A DNA stretch of 64,000 nucleotides from Bacillota bacterium (GCA_019423125.1 JAHZBZ010000008.1:1-64000), one strand, 5' to 3'. Positions 33,262 to 42,377 are shown, numbered from the stretch's first letter. Notes: generated by a model from the sequence alone, not told the origin. Made by a program: numbers and translations.

Positions 33262-34110
33262 TTGACGAGCGGCTTTCTCAACGTAAATAAACCATCCGGC
33301 ATGTCCAGCGCCGCCGTCGTTTCGGTGATCAAGCGCCTCACGGGCGCCGCCTGCGGGCACATGGGCACGCTGGATCCTCTTGCGAGCGGCGTGCTTCCCG
33401 TTGCGGTCGGAAACGCCTCGCGGCTCTTCAATTACCTTCTCGACAAGCAGAAAGTCTACCTCGCCTGCTTTCGCTTCGGCACGGAGACGGACACCCTCGA
33501 CATCGAGGGGAACGTGCTCCGCACGGGCGGCCGTGTGCCTTCAGAGGAAGAACTGCGCACGGCGTGCGCTCGGTTTGTCGGGGAGATCGACCAGGTTCCG
33601 CCCGCGTTCAGCGCAAAAAGCGTGAACGGAGTCCGCGCCTATCGCCTGGCGCGGCAGGGGAAAGAGATCGCGCTTCCGCCAAAGCGCGTGCGCATCGACG
33701 GCATCGAATTTGTCAAAGAAGGCGCGGCAGGGGAGTTCTTTTTTCGCATCTTCTGCGGGGGCGGGACGTACATCCGTTCTCTCGCCCGCGACATCGCCGC
33801 GGAATGCGGCACGGTCGGCATCATGACCTCGCTCGTGCGCGAAAAGAGCGGGTATTTTACCCTTTCGCAGAGCGTATCTCTTGACGAGCTTCGCGTTTCG
33901 GATTGGCGCGCGCATCTTATTCCGCCCGAGCAAGTTTTCGAGATGCCCGCTCTTTCGCTCACGGGCGACGCGGCGCGCCGCGTCGGATTCGGGCAGACGG
34001 TTCCTTGCGCGCTTTCCGACGGGGATTACAAACTCTTCCTTGACGGCGCGTTTTACGGCATTGCGCGCGCGGAACAGGGCGGCGTTCGCGCAAAAGTCAA
34101 GCTGATCTGA
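33262..34110 (+). CDS. truB: tRNA pseudouridine-55 synthase TruB
   Basis: Protein of 282 residues. FLNVNKPSGMSS and GHMGTLDPLASGVLPV contain catalytic Asp38. QVPPAFSAKSVNGVRAYRLAR and GTYIRSLARDIA are further family blocks. It makes pseudouridine 55 in the T arm of tRNA. The start is TTG 33262 with GGGAGG upstream; the frame is open further upstream into the DHH gene but that part is not TruB-like. Confidence 0.94.
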   Translation: MTSGFLNVNKPSGMSSAAVVSVIKRLTGAACGHMGTLDPLASGVLPVAVGNASRLFNYLLDKQKVYLACFRFGTETDTLDIEGNVLRTGGRVPSEEELRTACARFVGEIDQVPPAFSAKSVNGVRAYRLARQGKEIALPPKRVRIDGIEFVKEGAAGEFFFRIFCGGGTYIRSLARDIAAECGTVGIMTSLVREKSGYFTLSQSVSLDELRVSDWRAHLIPPEQVFEMPALSLTGDAARRVGFGQTVPCALSDGDYKLFLDGAFYGIARAEQGGVRAKVKLI

Positions 34111-34121
34111 GGAGGGGAACC

Positions 34122-35003
34122 ATGCGCATCGTTGACTATAACGGCGGAACATTCGAAAGAGAATGTGTCCTTTTGCTCGGCTATTTCGACGGCGTCCACG
34201 TCGGGCACAGGGCGCTTATTGCGCGCGCTCGCTCGCTTGCGGAGAGCGCCGGACTGAGCGTCGGCATCATGACCTTTTACGACTCAAAAAAAGGCGGGCA
34301 GATCTACGATTTTTCCGAGCGTTGCCGCCTCTTTTCTTCGCTCGGCGTCGATTTCGTCTATGCCGCTCACTTCGACGAGGCATTCCGCGCGACGGGCGGC
34401 GAAGAGTTTCTCGCTCATGTATGCTCCGCGCTCCGCGTGAGTGCTTTTGTTTGCGGCTCCGATTTTACCTTCGGCAAGGACGCGCTCTGCGGCGTTTCGG
34501 CGCTCCGTGCGTTCGGGTCGTCCAACAATATTAAAGTAATTGTTGAGAAACTTATTGAGTTTGGCGGTGAAAAAGCAGCGGCGACGCGTGCAAAGCAATA
34601 CATGGACGAGGGGGATTGTGCGGCGCTTGCCGCGCTTCTCGGCGGGCGGTATTTCATCTGCGGGCGCGTGAGCACGGAGGGGCGCCACGTCGGCAGAAAG
34701 ATCGGTTTTCCCACTGCGAATCTGCACCCGAATCCCGACAAATATCCCTTGAAAAGAGGGGTCTATGCGGTCACCGCGGAGATCGGCGGCGCGTTTTACC
34801 GCGGCATCGCGAACTACGGCGGCAGGCCTACGTTTTCGGACGAGCGTGTCGTGCTCGAAGTGTATGCGGACGGGTACAGCGGGGATCTTTACGGAAAGGA
34901 GATCACTGTTTATTTCGATTTTTACATCCGCGACATAAAAAAATTTGCAGGCGAAGCGGAGCTCTCCGCACAGCTGCAAAGAGATCTGGAGAAAATAAGA
35001 TGA
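34122..35003 (+). CDS. ribF: Riboflavin kinase / FAD synthetase RibF
   Basis: Protein of 293 residues. The N-terminal nucleotidyltransferase domain has GYFDGVHVGHRALI and CGSDFTFGKDALCG. The C-terminal kinase domain has GRKIGFPTANL and YPLKRGVYAV. Together they turn riboflavin into FMN and FAD. The stretch after IMTF is YDSK rather than the usual PHP motif, so adenylyl-transfer efficiency may differ. GAGGGG precedes the ATG. Its stop overlaps the next start as ATGA. Confidence 0.92.
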   Translation: MRIVDYNGGTFERECVLLLGYFDGVHVGHRALIARARSLAESAGLSVGIMTFYDSKKGGQIYDFSERCRLFSSLGVDFVYAAHFDEAFRATGGEEFLAHVCSALRVSAFVCGSDFTFGKDALCGVSALRAFGSSNNIKVIVEKLIEFGGEKAAATRAKQYMDEGDCAALAALLGGRYFICGRVSTEGRHVGRKIGFPTANLHPNPDKYPLKRGVYAVTAEIGGAFYRGIANYGGRPTFSDERVVLEVYADGYSGDLYGKEITVYFDFYIRDIKKFAGEAELSAQLQRDLEKIR

Positions 35004-35854
35004 TCAAATTCGGACCAAGCGGCAACAGCGAATCGTTTTATGCGCAGGGGCTTGCGCATACCGAGCAGTCGGCAAAATTTGTGCGCGATCTCGGGCTGGA
35101 TTGCTTTGAATATTCTTTCGGCCGCGGGGTGCGCATGAGCGAGGCGAAGGCGCATTCCATCGGTGCGGCTTTTTCCGCGCAGGGCGTCGAAATCAGCGTT
35201 CACGCGCCGTATTACATCAACTTTGCAAATCCTGCCGAGGAGAGCGCGGAAAAGTCGTACGGATACGTTCTCGACAGTGCGCGCGCTCTCCGCGCGATGG
35301 GCGGGAGACGCTGCGTCTTTCACAGCGCCACGCAGGGGAAGATGGACAGGGCGGAGGCGGTCGCGCTGACCGAAGAGCGGCTGAAAGCGCTCTGCGAACT
35401 CATCTACCGCGAGGGTTTGCAGGATGTGATGTTCTGCCCCGAGACGATGGGCAAGATCGCGCAGATCGGCACGCTCGAAGAGGTCGTGCGGTTCTGCAAG
35501 ATCGACCCTGTGTTTGTCCCTGCCGTCGATTTCGGGCATCTCAACGCGCGTGAACAGGGCTCTCTTCGCACGCGCGAGGATTATCTTGCCCGCCTGCAAT
35601 ATATGATCGACGAGCTTGGGTTTGAGCGTGTGAAGCATTTTCACGTCCATTTCTCCAAGATACAGTACTCTGCAAAGGGCGAGATCCGCCATCTGACCTT
35701 TGAAGATTCCGTTTACGGACCCGAGTTTGAGCCGCTCGCGGAGGCGCTGGTACAGCTCGGATTGGAGCCGTACATCGTCAGCGAATCAGCGGGAACGCAG
35801 GCGGAAGATGCGCTCGCGATGAAGAGAATGTACGAGCGCGTTTTGCTGAAATAA
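35000..35854 (+). CDS. TIM-barrel protein of the endonuclease IV family
   Basis: Protein of 284 residues. It keeps the metal-ligand pattern of AP endonuclease IV: HAPYYINFAN, VFHSA, FCPETMGK, VDFGHLNAR, HFHVHFSKIQ and a late SES. Typical endonuclease IV (Nfo) cleaves DNA at abasic sites. This group is more distant, so a different phosphate or sugar substrate cannot be excluded. ATG 35000 overlaps the ribF stop, so it is translationally coupled to ribF. A promoter for the next gene begins 25 bp after its end. Confidence 0.75.
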   Translation: MIKFGPSGNSESFYAQGLAHTEQSAKFVRDLGLDCFEYSFGRGVRMSEAKAHSIGAAFSAQGVEISVHAPYYINFANPAEESAEKSYGYVLDSARALRAMGGRRCVFHSATQGKMDRAEAVALTEERLKALCELIYREGLQDVMFCPETMGKIAQIGTLEEVVRFCKIDPVFVPAVDFGHLNAREQGSLRTREDYLARLQYMIDELGFERVKHFHVHFSKIQYSAKGEIRHLTFEDSVYGPEFEPLAEALVQLGLEPYIVSESAGTQAEDALAMKRMYERVLLK

Positions 35855-35878
35855 TGGGAAAAATCCTATCGGGATAAA

Positions 35879-35907
35879 TTGACTTCTTGCCGCGAATTTG
35901 GTAAAAT
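35879..35907 (+). promoter_or_regulatory. Promoter giving a probable leaderless pepP mRNA
   Basis: TTGACT (35879-35884) and TAAAAT (35902-35907), 17-bp spacer. The -10 ends 6 bp before the ATG at 35914, so transcription should begin at or next to the start codon. No Shine-Dalgarno sequence is present. Confidence 0.65.
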
Positions 35908-35913
35908 ATTTAC

Positions 35914-36966
35914 ATGGACAATACGAAAAAATTGTTCCGTGCGATCAAGGCAGACGCAATGCTCACGTCGAGCGAGGATCTTCGCGCCTATCTCACGGGT
36001 TTTTCGAGTTCCTTCGGCTTTGTCTATACCGATGCGCAGGAGAGCATTTTTTTCACTGACCCGCGCTATGCGGAAGGCGCCAAAAAAGCGTTGAAAGACG
36101 AGTTCATCGCCGTCGAGATAGCGAAAAGCGAAGCGAGCGTACTCGATTATATAAAGAGCAAAAAGATCAAACGGCTTGCCGTCCCGCTCGGTCGGTTGAC
36201 CCTTCCGCGGGCGCAGGCGCTCAAAAAGCGCAGGTTCAGGTTGGAAGACAGCCTTTCCGCGTTCACGGCGGCGATGTCCGTCAAATCCGATCCCGAAAAA
36301 GACTGCATCGCGCGTGCCTGTTCGATCGCCGAACATGCCTTCGAGCTTTGGCTCGGTCAGATCCGCGAGGGGATGACCGAAAACGAGGCGGCAGGGCTTT
36401 TGGAATATCTGATGAGAAAATGCGGGGCTTCCGATCGCTCCTTTGAGACGATCATAGCTTTCGGAAAAAACACCGCTATCCCGCATCACGCGCCTGATGC
36501 CACCGTCCTTCGCTGTGGCATGCCCGTCCTCGCGGACTTCGGCTGTCGTTACGGCGGGTATTGCTCGGATATGACGCGTACCTTTCTCTTCGGAAAAGGC
36601 GAAGGGCAGGAGGATTTTGCCCGCGTCTATGAAAAAGTGCTCGAAGCGCACCTTCTCTGTGCGGAGAAGATCGAAGCGGGCATGACGGGAAAAGCGGCGG
36701 ACGCGATCGCGCGCGATCATCTGCGCGGATACGGTTTGGACAAGTTTTTCACCCATTCTCTCGGGCACGGCATCGGCATCAACATTCACGAGTTTCCGAC
36801 GCTCGGGCCGAACGGCGCGGATCTTCTCGAGGACGGCATGGTCTTTTCCATCGAGCCGGGCGTATATTTTGAGGGGAAATTCGGCATCCGCATCGAGGAC
36901 AGCGTGTTGCTGGACGGCGGCGTGAAGAGCTTTATGAAGACGGACAAAAAACTGACGGTGCTCTGA
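35914..36966 (+). CDS. pepP: Xaa-Pro aminopeptidase-type M24 peptidase
   Basis: Protein of 350 residues with a creatinase-type N-terminal domain (LFRAIKADAMLTSSEDLRAYLTGF) and an M24 pita-bread catalytic domain from about residue 130. Metal ligands are visible as the first Asp in LADFGCRYGGYCSDMTRTF with its second Asp, HSLGHGIGINIHE, SIEPGVYFEG and GIRIEDSVLL. It removes N-terminal residues before proline. It lies directly before efp, the common arrangement in Bacillota. The transcript is probably leaderless. Confidence 0.9.
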   Translation: MDNTKKLFRAIKADAMLTSSEDLRAYLTGFSSSFGFVYTDAQESIFFTDPRYAEGAKKALKDEFIAVEIAKSEASVLDYIKSKKIKRLAVPLGRLTLPRAQALKKRRFRLEDSLSAFTAAMSVKSDPEKDCIARACSIAEHAFELWLGQIREGMTENEAAGLLEYLMRKCGASDRSFETIIAFGKNTAIPHHAPDATVLRCGMPVLADFGCRYGGYCSDMTRTFLFGKGEGQEDFARVYEKVLEAHLLCAEKIEAGMTGKAADAIARDHLRGYGLDKFFTHSLGHGIGINIHEFPTLGPNGADLLEDGMVFSIEPGVYFEGKFGIRIEDSVLLDGGVKSFMKTDKKLTVL

Positions 36967-37027
36967 GCCGTCGGCAAGATCAGAGCGGGTATCCGCGAAA
37001 AAAGAATTATTTAAGGAGATTGAATAT

Positions 37028-37585
37028 ATGGTTTTAGCAGGAGATGTCAGAAAGGGCGTTACGATCGAATACAACGGCAACGTGTACGTCGTCGTCGAGT
37101 TCCAGCACGTCAAACCCGGCAAGGGTGCGGCGTTCGTCCGTACCAGGCTGAAAAACGTCGTCACGGGCGCGGTGCTCGAGCAGACGTTCAACCCTTCCGA
37201 AAAATTGGAAAATGCGCACATCGAGACGAAGAAGATGACCTATTCCTATTCGGACGGCGAGTTGTATTGGTTCATGGACGAGGAGTTCAACCTGACGCCG
37301 CTCAACCACGATCAGGTCGAGGACGCGCTCAAATACATCAAGGAAAACGACACGGTCACCGTGCGTTTCTACAAGGGCAGCGCTTTCTCCGTCGAATGCG
37401 AGAACTTTGTCGAGCTCAAGATCGTCGAGGCTGAGCCCGGCGTGCGCGGCAACACCGCGACCAACGCGACAAAGATGGCTACGCTCGAGACGGGCGCAAA
37501 GATCCAGGTCCCCATGTTCGTCAACGAAGGCGAGGTCATCCGCGTCGATACCCGCACGGGCGAGTACATGGAGCGCGTCAAGTAA
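37028..37585 (+). CDS. efp: Translation elongation factor P
   Basis: Protein of 185 residues with three beta-barrel domains. KPGKG places Lys32 at the tip that reaches the peptidyl-transferase centre. TFNPSEKLENAHIETKKM and the C-terminal TRTGEYMERVK are typical. It relieves ribosome stalling at polyproline, which fits with the Pro-rich proteins encoded nearby (IF-2, FtsZ, FtsL-like). AAGGAG precedes the ATG. It ends at a strong terminator. Confidence 0.96.
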   Translation: MVLAGDVRKGVTIEYNGNVYVVVEFQHVKPGKGAAFVRTRLKNVVTGAVLEQTFNPSEKLENAHIETKKMTYSYSDGELYWFMDEEFNLTPLNHDQVEDALKYIKENDTVTVRFYKGSAFSVECENFVELKIVEAEPGVRGNTATNATKMATLETGAKIQVPMFVNEGEVIRVDTRTGEYMERVK

Positions 37586-37603
37586 TTTAATTTCGAACCG
37601 AGT

Positions 37604-37632
37604 GCGAGCCGCATCCTGCGGCTCGCCTTTTT
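37604..37632 (+). terminator. Terminator of efp
   Basis: 10-bp perfect stem (37604-37613 with 37617-37626), loop TCC, then CTTTTT. Confidence 0.88.
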
Positions 37633-37648
37633 CGCAAGGAGGGAGTAT

Positions 37649-38086
37649 ATGCGTGCGGTCATCCAACGCGTAAAGAGGACGTCCCTTTCGGTGGACGGCG
37701 AGCTTATCAGTGTGATCCCGTCGGGGCTTGCAGTATATCTCGGCGTCGCTGTGGGGGACGAGGAGAAGAACGCAGAAGCGATGGCGAAAAAGATCGCGCA
37801 GCTTCGCATCTTCGAGGATGCGACGGGAAAGATGAATCTTTCGGTGCGCGAGGCGGGCGGCGAGGTGCTCCTGATCTCGCAGTTCACCCTCTGCGGCGAC
37901 TGTTCGCGCGGCAACCGTCCGAGCTTTACCGCGGCGGCGCGGCCGGAGCAGGCGAAACCGCTCTACGAATATGTCGCAAAACTTCTCAGCGATTACGGCC
38001 TTGTCGTCCGCACGGGTGTATTCGGCGCGGACATGAAGATCGAACAGTACAACGACGGTCCCGTGACCATAATCTACGAATGTTGA
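37649..38086 (+). CDS. dtd: D-aminoacyl-tRNA deacylase Dtd
   Basis: Protein of 145 residues. MRAVIQRVKRTSLSVDGE, SQFTLCGDCSRGNRPSF and NDGPVTIIYEC (cross-subunit Gly-Pro motif is the NDGP variant) identify Dtd. It removes D-amino acids from tRNA. GGAGGGAG precedes the ATG. The next gene follows after 9 bp. Confidence 0.95.
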   Translation: MRAVIQRVKRTSLSVDGELISVIPSGLAVYLGVAVGDEEKNAEAMAKKIAQLRIFEDATGKMNLSVREAGGEVLLISQFTLCGDCSRGNRPSFTAAARPEQAKPLYEYVAKLLSDYGLVVRTGVFGADMKIEQYNDGPVTIIYEC

Positions 38087-38095
38087 GGCAAAAAA

Positions 38096-38935
38096 ATGAA
38101 GATCACCTATCTCGGAACGTCAGCGGCGGAGGGTTTCCCCGCCGTGTTTTGCAACTGTGCGCACTGCAGGCAGGCGCGCTCCGATCTCGCGCGCGAGCTG
38201 CGCACAAGATCGCAGATCCTGATCGAAAATGACCTTCTCGTCGATTTTCCGCCCGAGAGCTATCTGCACGCTCTTCGCTTCGGTGTGGATCTGTCCGCCG
38301 TGCGTGCCGTACTCGTGACGCATTCGCATACCGATCATTTCTATGCGCAGGAATTTGTCAACCGCGGCTATAAGTTTGCGTTTGACATGACTTGCGCCTC
38401 GCTCGACATCGTCGGGAATGCCGAGGTGCGCGCCGTCTACGAAGAGGGCACACGCCGCGAGATCAAAGGGGAGGTGGCGGACGGCATCAACTTCCGCATC
38501 GTCTATCCCTTTGAAGAACTCTCCGTCTGCGGATATGAAGTGTTCACCCTTCCCGCTTCGCACACGCCGCACGAGCAGGCGCTCTTGTATGCGATCCGAA
38601 AGGAGGGGAAGACTTTTCTCGTCCTGAACGACACGGGGCTTTTGCGCGAAGAATGCTATTCCTATCTTGCCGAAAACGGCATCCGCGCGGATGCCGTCAG
38701 CCTCGATTGTACTTTTTTGGATAATCCCGGGCCGAATTCCCTTCGACACATGGGGTTCAGAGAAAACGAGATTGTTCGTGAAAAAATGGTCAAAATCGGC
38801 ATTTGCGGCACAAATACGAAGTACTATGTCACACATTTTTCGCATAATAATGCCCCTTTTCGCGAACGGGCGGAGTCTGAGGCGGCTGCGCGAGGCTTTA
38901 TTGCGGCGCACGACGGGCTTTCCTTTGAGATCTGA
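38096..38935 (+). CDS. PhnP-like metallo-beta-lactamase-fold hydrolase
   Basis: Protein of 279 residues. MKITYLGTSAAEGFP starts the fold. CNCAHC near residue 20 is a possible metal site as in PhnP, VTHSHTDHF is the main metal motif, and LPASHTPHEQ plus LNDTGLL supply the later ligands. Family members hydrolyse cyclic phosphates or related phosphodiesters; PhnP acts in phosphonate use but no phn genes are here. Probably co-transcribed with dtd. Confidence 0.8.
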   Translation: MKITYLGTSAAEGFPAVFCNCAHCRQARSDLARELRTRSQILIENDLLVDFPPESYLHALRFGVDLSAVRAVLVTHSHTDHFYAQEFVNRGYKFAFDMTCASLDIVGNAEVRAVYEEGTRREIKGEVADGINFRIVYPFEELSVCGYEVFTLPASHTPHEQALLYAIRKEGKTFLVLNDTGLLREECYSYLAENGIRADAVSLDCTFLDNPGPNSLRHMGFRENEIVREKMVKIGICGTNTKYYVTHFSHNNAPFRERAESEAAARGFIAAHDGLSFEI

Positions 38936-38937
38936 AA

Positions 38938-38984
38938 AACACGCGTCTGCGCAAGAAGTTTTGCGCAGACGCGTGTTCTGTTTG
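38938..38984 (+). terminator. Terminator of the MBL hydrolase gene
   Basis: 17-bp perfect stem (38938-38954 with 38961-38977), loop of 6, then a T-containing tail. Confidence 0.8.
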
Positions 38985-38992
38985 AATAAAAT

Positions 38993-39027
38993 ATCGGCGG
39001 CACGGCGGTCGCGGAAGTGCCGCCGAT
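38993..39027. repeat. Inverted repeat between two terminators
   Basis: ATCGGCGGCAC (38993-39003) pairs with GTGCCGCCGAT (39017-39027), 11 bp, loop of 13. There is no T-run, so its role is unclear. Confidence 0.6.
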
Positions 39028-39035
39028 GTACTTTG

Positions 39036-39079
39036 AAAAAGGCCGCGGAACGCATCGCGATGCGTTCCGCGGCCTTTTT
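39036..39079. terminator. Perfect 44-bp palindrome, bidirectional terminator
   Basis: 22 bp on each side are exactly complementary, flanked by A5 and T5. It can terminate the minus-strand reductase gene and back up the plus-strand terminator. Confidence 0.85.
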
Positions 39080-39112
39080 GTGTTCCCGTGCCTTTGCCGA
39101 AACGGCGGGGGG

Positions 39113-39967
39113 TCATCCGAGAGATTTGAGATATTTGAGCGCTTCCGTTCCCGCGATCATTCCGTCGCAGACTGCCTTTGCGATCTGTTGCAGGCCCTTT
39201 GTACAGTCGCCCGCCGCAAAGATCCCGGGTGCGTTGGTCGCGCGCTTTTCATCGGTGACGATCTTGTTGTCCGAGTATTCCAGCCCGATTTTTTTTGCGA
39301 GTTCGAAGGCTCCCGCGCTTCCGCAGGCGATGAACACGCCGTCAAATTTTTCGCGCGAGCCGTCCGCAAAGACGATCTCTTCGAAGCGGTCCTTTCCTTC
39401 GAAAGATGCGATCTTTCTCCTGTCGCAGGCAGGGGTGGAAAAGGCAGGCTCTTCACCGTTCGTAAAGATCGAAACGTCCTGCAAAATGTTTTTGAGAACC
39501 TCGTACTCGCTGAGCGCGTAGACGCCGCTTCCTATCACCGCGACTTTTTTCCCGCGGAAGAAAAACCCGTCGCAGATCGCGCAGTAGCTCACGCCCGCGC
39601 CTTCGAATTTCTTGATGTTTTCGATGGGCGGGACGTTTCGCGAGGTCCCGCAGGCGAGAATGACTGCACCTGCCGTATAGGAATTTTTTGTCGCCTTGAT
39701 CTCATATCCGTCCGCGGCAAACTCGATGCCGCAGACCTCTTCGTCCGCAAATTTCACGCCCAGTCTTTTTGCCTGTGCAACGCCGTCTTCTATCAATTTT
39801 TTTGCGGAGATCCCTTCGGGGAATCCGTAGTAGTTTTCGATGCGGTCCGCCTTTTCCAGCGCGCCGCCATCCTTTGCGACGATCGTCACGGGCGCGCCGC
39901 CGCGAATCGCATAAAGCGCCGCGGAAATGCCCGCAGGTCCCTTTCCTATGATAAAAAGTTCTTTCAT
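39113..39967 (-). CDS. Thioredoxin-reductase-like FAD-dependent oxidoreductase
   Basis: Protein of 284 residues. FIIGKGPAGISAALYA is the FAD site, CAICDG holds the redox pair C129/C132, VAVIGSGVYALSEYEVL is the NAD(P)H site, and GIFAAGDCTKGLQQ the second FAD block. It resembles TrxB but is somewhat shorter and divergent (GKGPAG where GGGPAG is usual), so it may act on a thioredoxin or on another small redox protein. GGGAGG precedes the ATG. It lies 119 bp downstream of potD on the same strand with no promoter seen in between. Confidence 0.85.
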   Translation of the reverse strand: MKELFIIGKGPAGISAALYAIRGGAPVTIVAKDGGALEKADRIENYYGFPEGISAKKLIEDGVAQAKRLGVKFADEEVCGIEFAADGYEIKATKNSYTAGAVILACGTSRNVPPIENIKKFEGAGVSYCAICDGFFFRGKKVAVIGSGVYALSEYEVLKNILQDVSIFTNGEEPAFSTPACDRRKIASFEGKDRFEEIVFADGSREKFDGVFIACGSAGAFELAKKIGLEYSDNKIVTDEKRATNAPGIFAAGDCTKGLQQIAKAVCDGMIAGTEALKYLKSLG

Positions 39968-40086
39968 GATACCTCCCTGCGCAAACGCGCCGAAAAAATG
40001 ATTTTGTCTGTGCGCCGCCTTTTGCGGCGCCTGTCTGCCGTGCTTGTATGCCGTGCGGCAGATCGTTGAATGGCTTTTTCGGCTCC

Positions 40087-41589
40087 TCAGCCGCGTTTTA
40101 CGGCGTGATAGCCCTTTTTCGGCTTGGACTCCGAGCGCTTGCCTTTATACAGGTAAGAAAGCCCGATGACGACGCCTCCCGCGGCGATACAGGCGATGAC
40201 GATGTATGCCCAGAGCGGGATCGGCAGTCCCTTGACTTCTTCCCACATCTCATTGACTTTTGCATTTACTTCGTTATCGAAGTATTGCATTACGGCACTG
40301 CGCGCTAGTACTTCCTCGGTGGGATATTGAGCGCTGAGTTGTCTGTTTTCGCTCTCTTCCGAAATGTAAATGACGTAGTCATCGTATTCGCCCGTTCCTC
40401 CGAAGAAATAGTTGAGGTAATAGGGCAGAAGTGCTTCTCCGTTTTCGTCGGTACCGCGGTTTTCGGGGTCGGCGGACTCGTCATACCAGTCGACCATCTG
40501 TTCGAAGACCTCGTCTCCCGCAACGGCGCTCGTATAACCGATATAGTTCATGTTCGCCGCCGCATTTTCGGGTCGGGAGAGAAAATCTAAGAATTTCTCC
40601 GCGAGCTCGCGGTTTGCGCCCTTCGGCATGACCCATCCGTCAAACCAGATATTTGTGCATTCGTCCGGCACGATATATTTAAGACTGACGCCTTCGTTGA
40701 TCACTTCGCCCGTCTCTTCGTCGTAGATGGGTTCCTCCGCTTCGTTCATCGAGGTGATCGCGTCTCCGCTCCAGGCAAAGTTGATGGAGATCTTTCCCGT
40801 GACGATGTCCTGTTTTCCGCTGTCCACCTCGAAGCCGTAGAGGTTGTCTTTCAGATCGATGAGCGCATCTTTTACGGCGTCGATGGTCTCTTCGTCCGTG
40901 CGGTTCATGATCTGTGTGACTGCCTCGTTGTATTCCTCGCGTCCGAGCGTGCCCGCCGCGTACTGCTTTGCCAGGGCGGAGAGCTCTTCGCGGCAGACAT
41001 AGGCGACGCCGAGAAAATAGGAATCGCGCACGCTGTCCTTGATGGTGGACTTCCCTTTATAGGCGTCGTCCCAGATGCCTGCCCAGGAAGAGAGGTCTTC
41101 GGTGATGTCTTTTCCTGCGGCGGGGTTGTAAACATAGCCCATCGTGCCCCACATATAGGCGACGGCATATTTTTCCCATCCGTTTTTCTCGAACAGCTCG
41201 CGGATATAGGGGGAGGCATATTTTGCGTAACTGCTGTTTTGCAAAAAATCCTCCGAAAACTCTTCGACCATATCCTCCGCGATCATTTTCATGATCATGT
41301 AATCGGAGGGACAGACGAGGTCGTACCCCGCGGCGTTGATCTTGAGCTCGTTGTACATGTTTTCGTTTGTGCCGAAGGTGGAGTATTCGACGGTGACGCC
41401 GGGGTTTTCCTCCTCGAATTTGGCGATGAGGTCGACATAGCCGTCCTCGTCGGTATCGCTGATGTAGTCTTCCCAGTTATAGACGCGCAGGACCTGTTTT
41501 TCTTCTCCCGCCGCGCAACCCGCGAGGAGCAGGCAGGGAAGGAGCAGACATGCCGCAAGGAGCAGGGCGATCGTTTTTCTTTTCATCAT
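40087..41589 (-). CDS. potD: Spermidine/putrescine-binding lipoprotein PotD
   Basis: Protein of 500 residues, longer than usual PotD (about 350). The N-terminal signal ends in lipobox LAGC. The mature part starts with the typical VLRVYNWEDYISD and continues with STFGTNENMYNELK, DLVCPSDYMI, AYMWGTMGYVYN and WSGDAITS. A C-terminal hydrophobic helix (PLWAYIVIACIAAGGVVIGLSYLY) followed by a basic tail gives a second membrane anchor. Its start overlaps the potC stop. Confidence 0.9.
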   Translation of the reverse strand: MMKRKTIALLLAACLLLPCLLLAGCAAGEEKQVLRVYNWEDYISDTDEDGYVDLIAKFEEENPGVTVEYSTFGTNENMYNELKINAAGYDLVCPSDYMIMKMIAEDMVEEFSEDFLQNSSYAKYASPYIRELFEKNGWEKYAVAYMWGTMGYVYNPAAGKDITEDLSSWAGIWDDAYKGKSTIKDSVRDSYFLGVAYVCREELSALAKQYAAGTLGREEYNEAVTQIMNRTDEETIDAVKDALIDLKDNLYGFEVDSGKQDIVTGKISINFAWSGDAITSMNEAEEPIYDEETGEVINEGVSLKYIVPDECTNIWFDGWVMPKGANRELAEKFLDFLSRPENAAANMNYIGYTSAVAGDEVFEQMVDWYDESADPENRGTDENGEALLPYYLNYFFGGTGEYDDYVIYISEESENRQLSAQYPTEEVLARSAVMQYFDNEVNAKVNEMWEEVKGLPIPLWAYIVIACIAAGGVVIGLSYLYKGKRSESKPKKGYHAVKRG

Positions 41590-42377
41590 TTTTTCTCCTT
41601 TGCGGGCTTTCTCGCGCGCAGATTGATCGCGAGCAGTACGACGATCATGACGACGAAGATGAGCGCGGAGAGAGCGCGCAGTGCGGGCGTTGAGCTGTTC
41701 GTCCCGTTTTTGACCGCGTTGTAGACGTATGTGCTGATGGTGTCAAAGGTTTTGGGTTTTGTGAACGCCGTGACGATGTAATCGTCCAGCGAGAGCGTGA
41801 CAGACAGCATGAAGCCTGAGAGAATGCCCGAGAAGATCTGCGGGATGACGATGCGGAAGAGCGCATAGGTCGGGCTTGCGCCCAGGTCGAGTGCCGCTTC
41901 GTAAGTGTTGGGGTCCATCTGTTTGAGCTTTGGCAGGACGGACAGCACGACAAAGGGCGTGCACAGTACCATGTGTCCGACGAGCAGGGAGAAATACGTC
42001 CGATAGAGCAGAACCATGGAAAAGAGCAGGGCGAGCGAGATCGCGGTCACGATCTCCGCGTTAATGACGGGGATCTGCGAGACCGCCTGCAGCGGTTTGG
42101 AGACACGCCTGCGGCTGTAAAAAATGCCGATGGCGCCCGCGGTGCCGAGCGCGGTGGAGAGGACGGCTGCGGCGAGCGCGAGCCAGACGGTGTTGAGCAG
42201 GATCCGCATGATCTCGGCGTCGCGGAAAAGCTGCGCGTACAGCCCGAAAGAAAAACCTTTCCATTGCCCGATTATTTTTGCGTCGGTGAAGCTGTATACG
42301 ACGAGCAGGAGGATGGGTGCATAGATGAACACGAGAACTGCGACGCAGACTGCGACGGATGCGATTTTCTTTACCAT
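41586..42377 (-). CDS. potC: Spermidine/putrescine ABC permease PotC
   Basis: Protein of 263 residues with about six hydrophobic segments and the EAA loop TYEAALDLGASPTYALFRIVIPQI. It pairs with PotB. It overlaps potB by 7 bp and potD by 4 bp, so the operon is tightly coupled. Confidence 0.92.
   Translation of the reverse strand: MVKKIASVAVCVAVLVFIYAPILLLVVYSFTDAKIIGQWKGFSFGLYAQLFRDAEIMRILLNTVWLALAAAVLSTALGTAGAIGIFYSRRRVSKPLQAVSQIPVINAEIVTAISLALLFSMVLLYRTYFSLLVGHMVLCTPFVVLSVLPKLKQMDPNTYEAALDLGASPTYALFRIVIPQIFSGILSGFMLSVTLSLDDYIVTAFTKPKTFDTISTYVYNAVKNGTNSSTPALRALSALIFVVMIVVLLAINLRARKPAKEKK

Noticed and set aside
40035..40065. Hairpin GCGCCGC / GCGGCGC between potD and the reductase gene as terminator
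   Set aside because: No T-run follows on either strand.
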